From the NCBI RefSeq assembly GCF_016741875.1, contig NZ_JAERRF010000019.1:116320-180319 (forward strand): a stretch of 64,000 bases of DNA. Reading direction: 5' to 3'. A program made the position numbers and the translations under genes. The notes under the pieces were generated by a model. The model did not search any database. It was given only the letters and a program-made list of their open reading frames with translations, and was not told the origin of the DNA. Origin of the DNA: Streptomyces coffeae. Its GTDB lineage: Bacteria > Actinomycetota > Actinomycetes > Streptomycetales > Streptomycetaceae. This document shows, piece by piece, positions 42,001 through 48,632 of the stretch. Each line of letters opens with the position of its first letter. The first letter of the stretch is position 1.

Positions 42001-42999
42001 ATGCCCCCGATCCCTCAGCCGCCTCATGCCAAGGACGCCATGCTGCACTTCACCGCCGAGGACACCGTCCGTGCGCTGCCGTTCGACGCGCTGGTCCCCG
42101 CGCTGCGCCAGGGGTTCGCCCGTGGTGCGCACGCCCCGGCTCGGCACCACCACACCCTGGACGAAGCGAGCAACGCCACCCTGCTCCTCATGCCGTCCTG
42201 GACGACCCGGGGAACCTGGGCCGAGGGCGACTTCGTGGGCGTCAAGCTGGTCAACGTCTTCCCCGGCAACGCCGACCGGGGGCGCCCGGCGCTGTCCTCC
42301 GCCTACCTCCTCGCCGGCGCCGAAACCGGTGAACACCTCGCGCTGATCGACGGCAACGAGCTGACCCGGCGCCGTACGGTGGCCACCTCCGCGCTCGCCG
42401 CCTCCTTTCTCGCCCGTCCGGACAGCGCGACCCATCTGGTCATCGGCGCGGGGCATGTCGGCAGCCTCGCGGCGGCCGCGTACCGCAGTGTGCTCGACAT
42501 CCGGACCGTGCTCATCCATGACCGCACCCCCGCACGAGCCGAGGCGCTGGCCGAGCGTCTGCGCGCCGAGGGCATGGACGCGCGGGTGGCGCCGGACCGG
42601 GCCGAGGCCGCGGCGTCGGCCGATGTCATCAGCTGCGCGACCCTGGCCACCGAGCCGGTGGTGCGCGGCGAGTGGCTGCGGCCGGGCACCCACCTCGATC
42701 TGATCGGCAGCTTCCGGCCCACCATGCGGGAGGCGGACGACAGCTGTGTACGGCGCGGCTCCGTCTACCTCGACACCCCTGTCGCTCTGGAGGAGTCCGG
42801 CGATCTGACCGAGCCGATCGCCTCCGGTGCGCTGGGCCGGGACGCCGTGGTGGGCACCCTGCCGCAGCTGTGCCGGGAGGAGGTGCCCGGCCGCCGCGAC
42901 AGCGAAGAGATCACCGTGTTCAAGTCCGTCGGCAGCGGGCTCGCCGATCTCGCGGCGGCGGCACTGGTCTACCGCGGAGCGGGGGCGTCGGCCGCGTGA
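42001..42999 (+). CDS. Ornithine cyclodeaminase/mu-crystallin family protein
   Basis: 332 residues. NAD(P)-binding Rossmann signature HLVIGAGHVGSLAAAAYRS near residue 140; substrate-side residues in VGVKLVNVFPGN and in DLIGSFRPTMREADD. Members include ornithine cyclodeaminase (ornithine to proline plus ammonia), alanine dehydrogenase and imine reductases. The start may be ATG 42001 or ATG 42040 (AAGGA 4 nt before it); homologues begin near the second. Regulated, in all likelihood, by the divergent GntR gene. A triple GTGAGGTGCC repeat overlaps the stop codon. Confidence 0.87.
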   Translation: MPPIPQPPHAKDAMLHFTAEDTVRALPFDALVPALRQGFARGAHAPARHHHTLDEASNATLLLMPSWTTRGTWAEGDFVGVKLVNVFPGNADRGRPALSSAYLLAGAETGEHLALIDGNELTRRRTVATSALAASFLARPDSATHLVIGAGHVGSLAAAAYRSVLDIRTVLIHDRTPARAEALAERLRAEGMDARVAPDRAEAAASADVISCATLATEPVVRGEWLRPGTHLDLIGSFRPTMREADDSCVRRGSVYLDTPVALEESGDLTEPIASGALGRDAVVGTLPQLCREEVPGRRDSEEITVFKSVGSGLADLAAAALVYRGAGASAA

Positions 43000-43034
43000 G
43001 GTGCCCTGCGGTGAGGTGCCCCGAGTGAGGTGCC
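42996..43034. repeat. Triple GTGAGGTGCC repeat
   Basis: GTGAGGTGCC at 42996, 43011 and 43025 (period 14-15 bases). It starts inside the stop region of the cyclodeaminase-like gene and runs to the stop of the convergent gene. Confidence 0.75.
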
Positions 43035-43035
43035 G

Positions 43036-43560
43036 TTACACCTCGTGCAGGGCGGTCCGCGCCGCGTCGACGAACTCCGTCAGCGCCTGCCAGAACGGCC
43101 GGTAGGCGCTGTCGAAGCGGCCCGCCGCCTCCGCGTCCCCGGAGCGCATCGCGCTCAGGGCCCGGTGGAACGGACCGGTCGCCTTCTGGAGCGCGTTCGC
43201 CGCGGTGGCCACCGCGGCCGGCCCCTCCAGCTCCACCACCCGGACGCAGCGGCGCAGTTTGCCGTACTCGTCGCGCTCGCGCTCGGCCAGTTCGTGCAGG
43301 GCCTCGGGGCGGCGCCGAGCCTCGCCGGTCCGGTCGGCCGCGGACACCTCCCAGTACAACTCGCCGATGCCATGGGCCTGTTCGATGAGGTCGAGATAGG
43401 CCGTGCGTCTGCTGTCGCGCAGCCGCTCCGCCCGCTGGGCGAGCGCCGCGGTGTCCGCCTGTATCCGGGCCGCGCGGGTGTTGCCGCGGCTGGTGACCCA
43501 GCTGGCCACGACGGCGGTGCCACCGGTGAGGGCGGCGATCCAGAAGGTGCTGTCAGCCAC
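43036..43560 (-). CDS. Membrane-anchored helical hypothetical protein
   Basis: 174 residues. A single N-terminal hydrophobic segment (STFWIAALTGGTAVVASWVTS, about 4-24) is followed by long amphipathic helices rich in Ala, Arg and Glu (RAARIQADTAALAQRAERLRDSRRTAYLDLIEQAHG), probably a coiled coil. No family name, though proteins of this shape are frequent in streptomycetes. GTG start at 43558-43560 overlaps the stop of the DUF402 gene by 8 nt, so both are in one operon. Confidence 0.75.
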   Translation of the reverse strand: MADSTFWIAALTGGTAVVASWVTSRGNTRAARIQADTAALAQRAERLRDSRRTAYLDLIEQAHGIGELYWEVSAADRTGEARRRPEALHELAERERDEYGKLRRCVRVVELEGPAAVATAANALQKATGPFHRALSAMRSGDAEAAGRFDSAYRPFWQALTEFVDAARTALHEV

Positions 43561-44101
43561 GGCCGCGCCGCGCCGCGCCCTCGGTCAGCAGGGTGTCGAA
43601 CCCGCCCTCGCGCGCGAGCCGTTCGAGGTCGTCGAGGGCGCCGCGGGCCCGCTCGGCGGCGGCCGGGTCGCGCTCGGCGAGTCCGCTCTCCAGGAACTCG
43701 TCCTCGTCCAGCCGCAGCACGGCCGTCCGGTCCGCCGAGACCCACAGGTCCAGGTCGAGGTCGGTGACGACCAAGGTGTCCGGCTCGACGACGGTGGGCC
43801 GGGTGATGTCGCAGTACCAGCCCTTGAGTTCACCGGAGGCCGACCGGACCTCCTTGACCGCATACCAGCGGTCGCGCCAGTAGTGCTCGGTGAAGACGTC
43901 ACCGCTCTCGAAGCGGACGAAGCCGAAGTCGCGGACCGCCGCACCGGCCCAGGGGGCGCGCACGGTCACCCGGGTTCCGTCGTCGGCGACCACGGTCGCG
44001 GGGTAACGGACGTCGGGGCGGGGATGTTTGACCAGTCTGACCGTGATCTCACCGCCCGGTGCCAGGATGCCGGGCGCCGTCGTGATGTCCGTGCCGCTCA
44101 T
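43553..44101 (-). CDS. DUF402 family protein (FomD-like phosphohydrolase fold)
   Basis: 182 residues. The DUF402 core runs from about residue 60 to 165: EHYWRDRWYAVKEVR, LKGWYCDITRPTVVEPD, then DLDLDLWVSADR and DEDEFLESG. The Lys-Gly-Trp-Tyr-x-(D/N)-I and acidic cluster are the family's metal and phosphate site. Known members hydrolyse nucleoside diphosphates or CMP-phosphonates (FomD). No antibiotic genes are adjacent, so a housekeeping nucleotide role is likelier. ATG at 44101. Divergent from the SMC-like ATPase gene (199 nt). Confidence 0.87.
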   Translation of the reverse strand: MSGTDITTAPGILAPGGEITVRLVKHPRPDVRYPATVVADDGTRVTVRAPWAGAAVRDFGFVRFESGDVFTEHYWRDRWYAVKEVRSASGELKGWYCDITRPTVVEPDTLVVTDLDLDLWVSADRTAVLRLDEDEFLESGLAERDPAAAERARGALDDLERLAREGGFDTLLTEGAARRGRG

Positions 44102-44300
44102 GGTGTGCTCGTTCTCCCCGTGCCGCTCGTCGCTGTTGCCGTCGTCGAGCTTTCCGTACGCATGGTCACATCGGCCACTCCATTTCCCGGAGGATCTGCC
44201 TGCGCAGAGTCATCTTCAGTAACCGCCCTTATCCCCCGATGGTAGGAAGATACGGAAGGCGTAACGGTTCGCCGGTATATTCCAGGGATATGTTCCGGGC

Positions 44301-45464
44301 ATGAGCGCATCGGGGCTGCTGCCCAGGACCGAACTGCGGCCCACCGTCTCCGAGTTGAGGCTGTCGGCCTTCAAGAGGCACCGCCGTGCCGCCTTCCCGC
44401 TGGGCCCGCTGACCCTGATCTCCGGTCCGAGCGGCAGCGGCAAGTCCGGTGTGCTGGAGGCGTACGCGGCGCTCGCGCGGCTCGCGGGCGGCGCCCGGCT
44501 CCCGGAGGTGTTCCCCGACCCGGCGGCGTACATCCCGCGCTGGGCACGCCCGGACCGGCAGGGGCGGCGCGGCTTCCGGATCGGCTGCACGGTGGACGGC
44601 CCGGTCGGGCCGGTGCGGCTGGATGTCGCCGTGCAGGCCGAGCCCGAGCTGCGGATCGTGGGCGAGCGGCTGACCGGCGCGGGGGAGACCCTGCTGGAGA
44701 CGGCGCTGCGTGACCCGGGGCGGCGCTGCGTCCAGGCGGCCTGGCACACCGCGGGGGCGGTCGCGGTCACCCGCGCTCCGCTGCCCGACGACCGGCTGGC
44801 CACCTCGCTGCTGCCGCTGCGGGTGGCGGGGACCACGGAGGGACAGCGGCTGGCGCTGTCCGCCGCCGAGCAGGTTGTCATCGCGCTGCGCTCGGTCTTC
44901 CCCTGCGATCCGAGGCCGGAGCGGATGCGGGCACCGGTGCCGCCGCGCGACGGCCGGTTACGCGGCGGCTGCGAGAATCTGGCGGCGGTGCTGCGACGGA
45001 CCAGCCGGGAGTGCGGCAGCCGGCACGCGGCGCTGGTCGCGGCGGTCCGCGCGGGGTGTGCTGGACCGGTCGAGGGCCTGGTGACGGAGGGGCGCGCGGA
45101 CGGGGTGGTGCGCGCCCTGCTGGAACAGGGCCCGCTGGGGCCCATGCCGGTGGAGCGGCTGGGGGACGGCGAGCTGCGGTACATCGCGCTCGCGCTGGTG
45201 CTGCTGACCGGACCGGGGGTGCTGGCGGTGGACCCCGCGACCGATGTGCTGCCCGCGCGTCAGGTGCTGACGGTGCTGGCCGACGGGTTCGACCGTTGTC
45301 TGGACCGGCGGCAGGCCCGGGAGCTGCTGGGGGTGGCGGCCCGGATGTGCGCACGGGGGCACATCCGGCTCGTGGGCACGGTGGGGGCGGTGGGGGATGT
45401 GACGGGGGCGCTGGGGGGCGCCCCCGTCACGGTGGTAAACCTGGGGCGTGAGCGAGTCTGCTGA
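44301..45464 (+). CDS. SMC/RecF-like P-loop ATPase
   Basis: 387 residues. N-terminal strand VSELRLSAFKRHRRAAFPLG followed by Walker A GPSGSGKSG (near residue 41), the layout of RecF/SMC/OLD-type ATPases. Near the C-terminus, MPVERLGDGELRYIALALVLLTG resembles an ABC signature, but the Walker B position reads VLAVDPATD without the catalytic Glu. No coiled-coil insertion long enough for an SMC protein, so it is a compact member. It overlaps the MazG-like gene by 17 nt and is probably co-translated with it. The role is unknown; DNA damage, chromosome or defence functions are all possible. Confidence 0.75.
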   Translation: MSASGLLPRTELRPTVSELRLSAFKRHRRAAFPLGPLTLISGPSGSGKSGVLEAYAALARLAGGARLPEVFPDPAAYIPRWARPDRQGRRGFRIGCTVDGPVGPVRLDVAVQAEPELRIVGERLTGAGETLLETALRDPGRRCVQAAWHTAGAVAVTRAPLPDDRLATSLLPLRVAGTTEGQRLALSAAEQVVIALRSVFPCDPRPERMRAPVPPRDGRLRGGCENLAAVLRRTSRECGSRHAALVAAVRAGCAGPVEGLVTEGRADGVVRALLEQGPLGPMPVERLGDGELRYIALALVLLTGPGVLAVDPATDVLPARQVLTVLADGFDRCLDRRQARELLGVAARMCARGHIRLVGTVGAVGDVTGALGGAPVTVVNLGRERVC

Positions 45465-45936
45465 GAGCCAGTCCCCCGGGAACCAGCCGCCGGGGAGTCA
45501 GTCTGCTGAGCGCCGGTTCCCTGAGAGCCGGTCGGCCGGGCGCCGGTCGCCCGAGAGCCGGTCCCCCCAGCGTGGGGATCGATCCGACGGCCTCGATGTG
45601 GCGGGGTTGCAGCGCAGGCTGGCCGCCTTCGCGGCGGCGCGCGACTGGCAGCAGTACCACACCCCCAAGAACCTCGCGGCGGCGCTGAGCGTCGAGGCGT
45701 CGGAGCTGGTGGAGATCTTCCAGTGGCTGACGCCGGAGCAGTCGGCACGGGTGATGGAGGACGTGGGGCAGGCGGCCCGGGTCGAGGACGAGGTCGCCGA
45801 TGTGCTGGCCTATCTGCTCCAGTTCTGCGAGGTGTTGGGGGTCGACGCGCTCAGCGCGCTCTCCGCGAAGATCGACCGCAATGAGGGACGGTTCCCGACG
45901 ACGGCTGCCACGCGCCCCGTTCATCACTCTCAGTAG
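45448..45936 (+). CDS. MazG-like nucleotide pyrophosphohydrolase with repetitive N-terminus
   Basis: 162 residues. The catalytic part (about residues 50-150) is a single MazG-like (RS21-C6/dCTPase-type) domain: QYHTPKNLAAALSVEASELVEIFQW, then EDEVADVLAYLLQFCE and KIDRNEGRFP, with the EExxE/ExxD metal ligands. It hydrolyses a (d)NTP to the monophosphate. Residues about 4-43 are eight degenerate pentapeptides encoded by 15-nt tandem repeats, absent from normal relatives as far as I recall. GTG 45448 is inside the ATPase gene end; GTG 45598 would skip the repeats but lacks a ribosome site. Confidence 0.85.
   Translation: MSESAESQSPGNQPPGSQSAERRFPESRSAGRRSPESRSPQRGDRSDGLDVAGLQRRLAAFAAARDWQQYHTPKNLAAALSVEASELVEIFQWLTPEQSARVMEDVGQAARVEDEVADVLAYLLQFCEVLGVDALSALSAKIDRNEGRFPTTAATRPVHHSQ
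45457..45576 (+). repeat. Eight 15-nt degenerate tandem repeats in the MazG-like gene
   Basis: In-frame units of 15 nt encode SAESQ, SPGNQ, PPGSQ, SAERR, FPESR, SAGRR, SPESR, SPQRG. The first unit also supplies the stop codon of the overlapping ATPase gene (TGA at 45462-45464). Confidence 0.88.
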
Positions 45937-46024
45937 TGAGTAGGTTATCCACAACGCAACTGTTGTCAACAGATTCCTGAATTCCCCTAGCTTTTCGGCC
46001 TGTTAGTCATCACTCTGGGTAGTG
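45921..46024. promoter_or_regulatory. Promoter region of the DUF6099 gene with paired inverted repeats
   Basis: TCACT-N6-AGTG occurs at 45924-45939 and 46010-46024 as two copies of a longer repeat (TCATCACTCT then GTAGTG), 86 bases apart. Between them lie a TTATCCACA DnaA-box-like nonamer (45945-45953), the perfect inverted repeat CTGTTG-T-CAACAG (45960-45972), and a promoter candidate TTGTCA (45964-45969), 18 bases, TAGCTT (45988-45993). The first copy overlaps the stop of the MazG-like gene. Confidence 0.55.
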
Positions 46025-46068
46025 GAGGAGTGACGGGTGCGAGAAGTCCGTTGAGAGGGGAACGGGGC

Positions 46069-46554
46069 ATGGACGCGATGCGGCTGATCGGTGTCACGCG
46101 GCACGCCCTGGCCAAGGCCGGGAGCGTGCACGACATCGTGGCCGAAGCCTGGCAGGTCCAGGCACTGGCAGAGGCGGTCGGCGGATATTTCGTGGTCAGC
46201 GGCCCGGCGGCGGCGCGGGCCGAGGCGCGAGGGCTGTGCGAGGCGGGTGGCAGGGCGCGGGGAGCCCTCTTCCACCCCGCGTTGCACCACCCCGCGTTGC
46301 ACAGCGGCGGTTTACGGGCCGCGCAGCTGTCGGAAGTGAGGGATCCCAAAGCGGTGCTGCTCGCGCTGGGGGATCTGCTCGCGGAGGCGGGCTTCGCCCT
46401 GGTCGGGGTGGCCTCCAGCACCGAGGAGGAGGCGCTGTACTGGCAGTGCGTGGAGGCGATCGACGCGGCGGACGAGGCCAGGGACCGGGTGCACGGCATG
46501 CTCAGGCACCTCACGGTGCGGGAATGGGGTGGAGAGTGGGGCGGCGCGGCATGA
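46069..46554 (+). CDS. DUF6099 family protein
   Basis: 161 residues, a streptomycete-specific hypothetical family as far as I know. Entirely alpha-helical in character, Ala-rich: MDAMRLIGVTRHALAKAGSV and EAWQVQALAEAVGGYFVVSGPAAARAEARG at the start, and LGDLLAEAGFALVGVASSTEEEALYWQCVEAID near residue 105. A small His/Pro repeat (FHPALHHPALHSGG) lies near residue 66. ATG 46069 is chosen; ATG 46078 is close by. It has its own elaborate promoter region. The LLM-class gene begins 18 nt after the stop. Confidence 0.75.
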   Translation: MDAMRLIGVTRHALAKAGSVHDIVAEAWQVQALAEAVGGYFVVSGPAAARAEARGLCEAGGRARGALFHPALHHPALHSGGLRAAQLSEVRDPKAVLLALGDLLAEAGFALVGVASSTEEEALYWQCVEAIDAADEARDRVHGMLRHLTVREWGGEWGGAA

Positions 46555-46572
46555 CGAGGCAGGATGGAGCGC

Positions 46573-47496
46573 ATGGATCTCCGCATCTTCACCGAGCCCC
46601 AGCAGGGGGCGACCTACGACACCCTGCTGACCGTCGCCAAGGCCACCGAAGCCCTGGGCTTCGACGCTTTCTTCCGCTCGGACCACTATCTGCATATGGG
46701 CGATGTCGATGGGCTGCCGGGCCCGTCCGACGCGTGGATCACCCTGGCCGGGCTGGCCCGAGAGACCCGGCGGATCCGGCTCGGCACCCTGATGACCGCC
46801 GCCACCTTCCGGCTGCCGGGCGTGCTCGCGATCCAGGTGGCGCAGGTCGACCAGATGTCCGGCGGGCGGGTCGAGCTGGGCCTGGGCACGGGCTGGTTCG
46901 AGGAGGAGCACCGGGCCTACGGGATTCCGTTCCCGAAGGACAAGTTCGCCCGGCTGGAAGAGCAGCTGGAGATCGTCACCGGTCTGTGGGAGACACCGGT
47001 CGGCGAGACCTTCAGCTACGACGGCGCCCACTACCAGCTGGTCGACTCGCCCGCGCTGCCCAAGCCCGCCCGGAACAGGCCGCCGGTGCTGATCGGCGGT
47101 CATGGGGCCACCCGCACCCCGCGGCTGGCCGCCCGGTTCGCGGATGAGTTCAATATCCCCTTCGCCTCGGTCGAGGACAGCGTGCGGCAGTTCGGGCGGG
47201 TGCGGGAGGCGGCCGAGGCCGCCGGCCGCAAGGGGGACGACCTGGTGTACTCCAATGCGCTGGTGGCCTGCGTCGGCAAGGGCGACGCCGAGGTCGCGCG
47301 GCGGGCCGGGGCGATCGGCCGGGAGATCGATGAGCTGAAGGCGAACGGACTGGCGGGCTCCCCGGCCGAGGTCGTCGACAAGATCGGCCGCTATGCGGAG
47401 GCCGGAGCGTCCCGGATCTACCTCCAGATCCTGGACCTTGACGATCTCGACCACCTGGAGCTGATCTCCTCCCAGGTCCAGGCCCAGCTGGGCTGA
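46573..47496 (+). CDS. LLM-class F420-dependent oxidoreductase
   Basis: 307 residues, luciferase-like TIM barrel. MDLRIFTEPQQGATYDTLL, FRSDHYLHMGD, IRLGTLMTAATFR, GLGTGWFEEEHRAYGI and VLIGGHGATRTPRLAARFADEFN are typical of the F420-dependent group in actinobacteria. It transfers hydride between F420H2 and an unknown substrate. ATG 46573 has AGGA 8 nt upstream; ATG 46564 sits inside that site. Length is normal. Probably co-transcribed with the DUF6099 gene and perhaps with the homocysteine methyltransferase 64 nt downstream. Confidence 0.9.
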   Translation: MDLRIFTEPQQGATYDTLLTVAKATEALGFDAFFRSDHYLHMGDVDGLPGPSDAWITLAGLARETRRIRLGTLMTAATFRLPGVLAIQVAQVDQMSGGRVELGLGTGWFEEEHRAYGIPFPKDKFARLEEQLEIVTGLWETPVGETFSYDGAHYQLVDSPALPKPARNRPPVLIGGHGATRTPRLAARFADEFNIPFASVEDSVRQFGRVREAAEAAGRKGDDLVYSNALVACVGKGDAEVARRAGAIGREIDELKANGLAGSPAEVVDKIGRYAEAGASRIYLQILDLDDLDHLELISSQVQAQLG

Positions 47497-47560
47497 CCGG
47501 CCAACCGGCCCACCCCGCTGACCGGCCGGCTGGCCGACCGCACCACCAGGAGCGCCTGTG

Positions 47561-48508
47561 ATGTCCGCTCGTTCGATGACCCTCGCCACCGCGCTGGAAG
47601 GCCGCACACCGCTGGTCCTCGACGGTGGGCTGTCCAACCAGTTGGAGGCGCAGGGCTGCGATCTGTCCGACGACCTCTGGTCGGCCCGGCTGCTCGCCGA
47701 CGACCCCGGGCAGATCGAGGCCGCACATATGGCCTATGTGCGGGCGGGCGCACAGGTGCTGATCACCAGTAGCTATCAGGCGACTTACGAGGGGTTCGCA
47801 CGCAGGGGGGTGAGCCGGAAGGAAACGACGGAGCTGTTGCGGCGCAGTGTGCGACTGGCCCGGAGTGCGGCCGAGCGGGCGGGCGGCGGGGAGCCGGGTC
47901 CGGCCGGTGCCCCGGGAGCCGGTCCGGCGTGGGTGGCCGCGTCCGTCGGCCCGTACGGCGCGATGCTGGCGGACGGCAGTGAGTACCGCGGGCGCTATGG
48001 GCTGGGAGTGGAGGAGCTGGAGCGGTTCCACCGGCCCCGGATCGAGGTGCTGGCCGGAGCCGGACCGGATGTGCTGGCGCTGGAGACCGTGCCGGACCTG
48101 GACGAGGCGGTGGCGCTGCTGCGGGCCGCCGAAGGATGCGGACTGCCGGTCTGGCTGTCGTACACCATCGCCGGGGAGGCCACCCGGGCCGGACAGCCTC
48201 TGGGTGAGGCGTTCGCCCTGGCCGCCGGGAACGACCAGGTGATCGCTGTGGGCGTCAACTGCTGTGCGCCGGAGGACGCCGACCGGGCCGTGGAGATCGC
48301 GGCCGACACCACGGGAAAGCCGGTGGTGGTCTATCCCAACAGCGGAGAGGAGTGGGATGCCGGAGCACGTGGCTGGCGGGGGCGGCCGACGTTCGGCGCG
48401 GCCCGGGTGCGGGCATGGCGGGACGCCGGGGCGAGGCTCATCGGCGGCTGCTGCCGGGTGGGACCGGACCGGATCGCCGAGTTGAGCGCCGTGCTGGGTG
48501 AGCGGTGA
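47561..48508 (+). CDS. mmuM: Homocysteine S-methyltransferase (MmuM-like)
   Basis: 315 residues. Zn-dependent transfer of a methyl group from S-methylmethionine (or S-adenosylmethionine) to homocysteine, giving methionine. Motifs: VLDGGLSNQLEAQGCD, TSSYQATYEGF, the first zinc Cys in GVNCCAPED and the C-terminal pair in IGGCCRVGPDRI. An inserted Gly/Pro/Ala-rich loop (about residues 108-125) is longer than usual. ATG 47561 with AGGAG 8 nt upstream; GTG 47558 is an alternative. It stands directly before the hen1-pnkp operon, in which Hen1 also consumes SAM. Its 3' end is partly duplicated downstream. Confidence 0.9.
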   Translation: MSARSMTLATALEGRTPLVLDGGLSNQLEAQGCDLSDDLWSARLLADDPGQIEAAHMAYVRAGAQVLITSSYQATYEGFARRGVSRKETTELLRRSVRLARSAAERAGGGEPGPAGAPGAGPAWVAASVGPYGAMLADGSEYRGRYGLGVEELERFHRPRIEVLAGAGPDVLALETVPDLDEAVALLRAAEGCGLPVWLSYTIAGEATRAGQPLGEAFALAAGNDQVIAVGVNCCAPEDADRAVEIAADTTGKPVVVYPNSGEEWDAGARGWRGRPTFGAARVRAWRDAGARLIGGCCRVGPDRIAELSAVLGER

Positions 48509-48558
48509 CAGCCTGCTGAGCGCCGTGGGGGTGAGCATCGGATGCCGAGTTGAGCGCC
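48476..48558. repeat. Partial duplication of the mmuM 3' end
   Basis: GCCGAGTTGAGCGCC occurs at 48476-48490 (inside the gene) and again at 48544-48558, with further matches after it (GTG.TGGGTGAG against ATGGGGTGGGAG). A shorter TGAGCGCCGTG fragment lies between them at 48517-48527. The spacer before hen1 is thus built partly from gene-end copies. Confidence 0.7.
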
Positions 48559-48632
48559 ATGGGGTGGGAGCCGTGGCCGTCGTGCTGAGAAAGCATTAGC
48601 AGCCCGCCCGCCGTGCGGTGATACTCGGACGG

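Noticed and set aside
45945..45953. TTATCCACA as part of a replication origin
   Set aside because: Only one perfect nonamer is present, with no dnaA/dnaN neighbours and no box cluster. It is at most a regulatory DnaA box.
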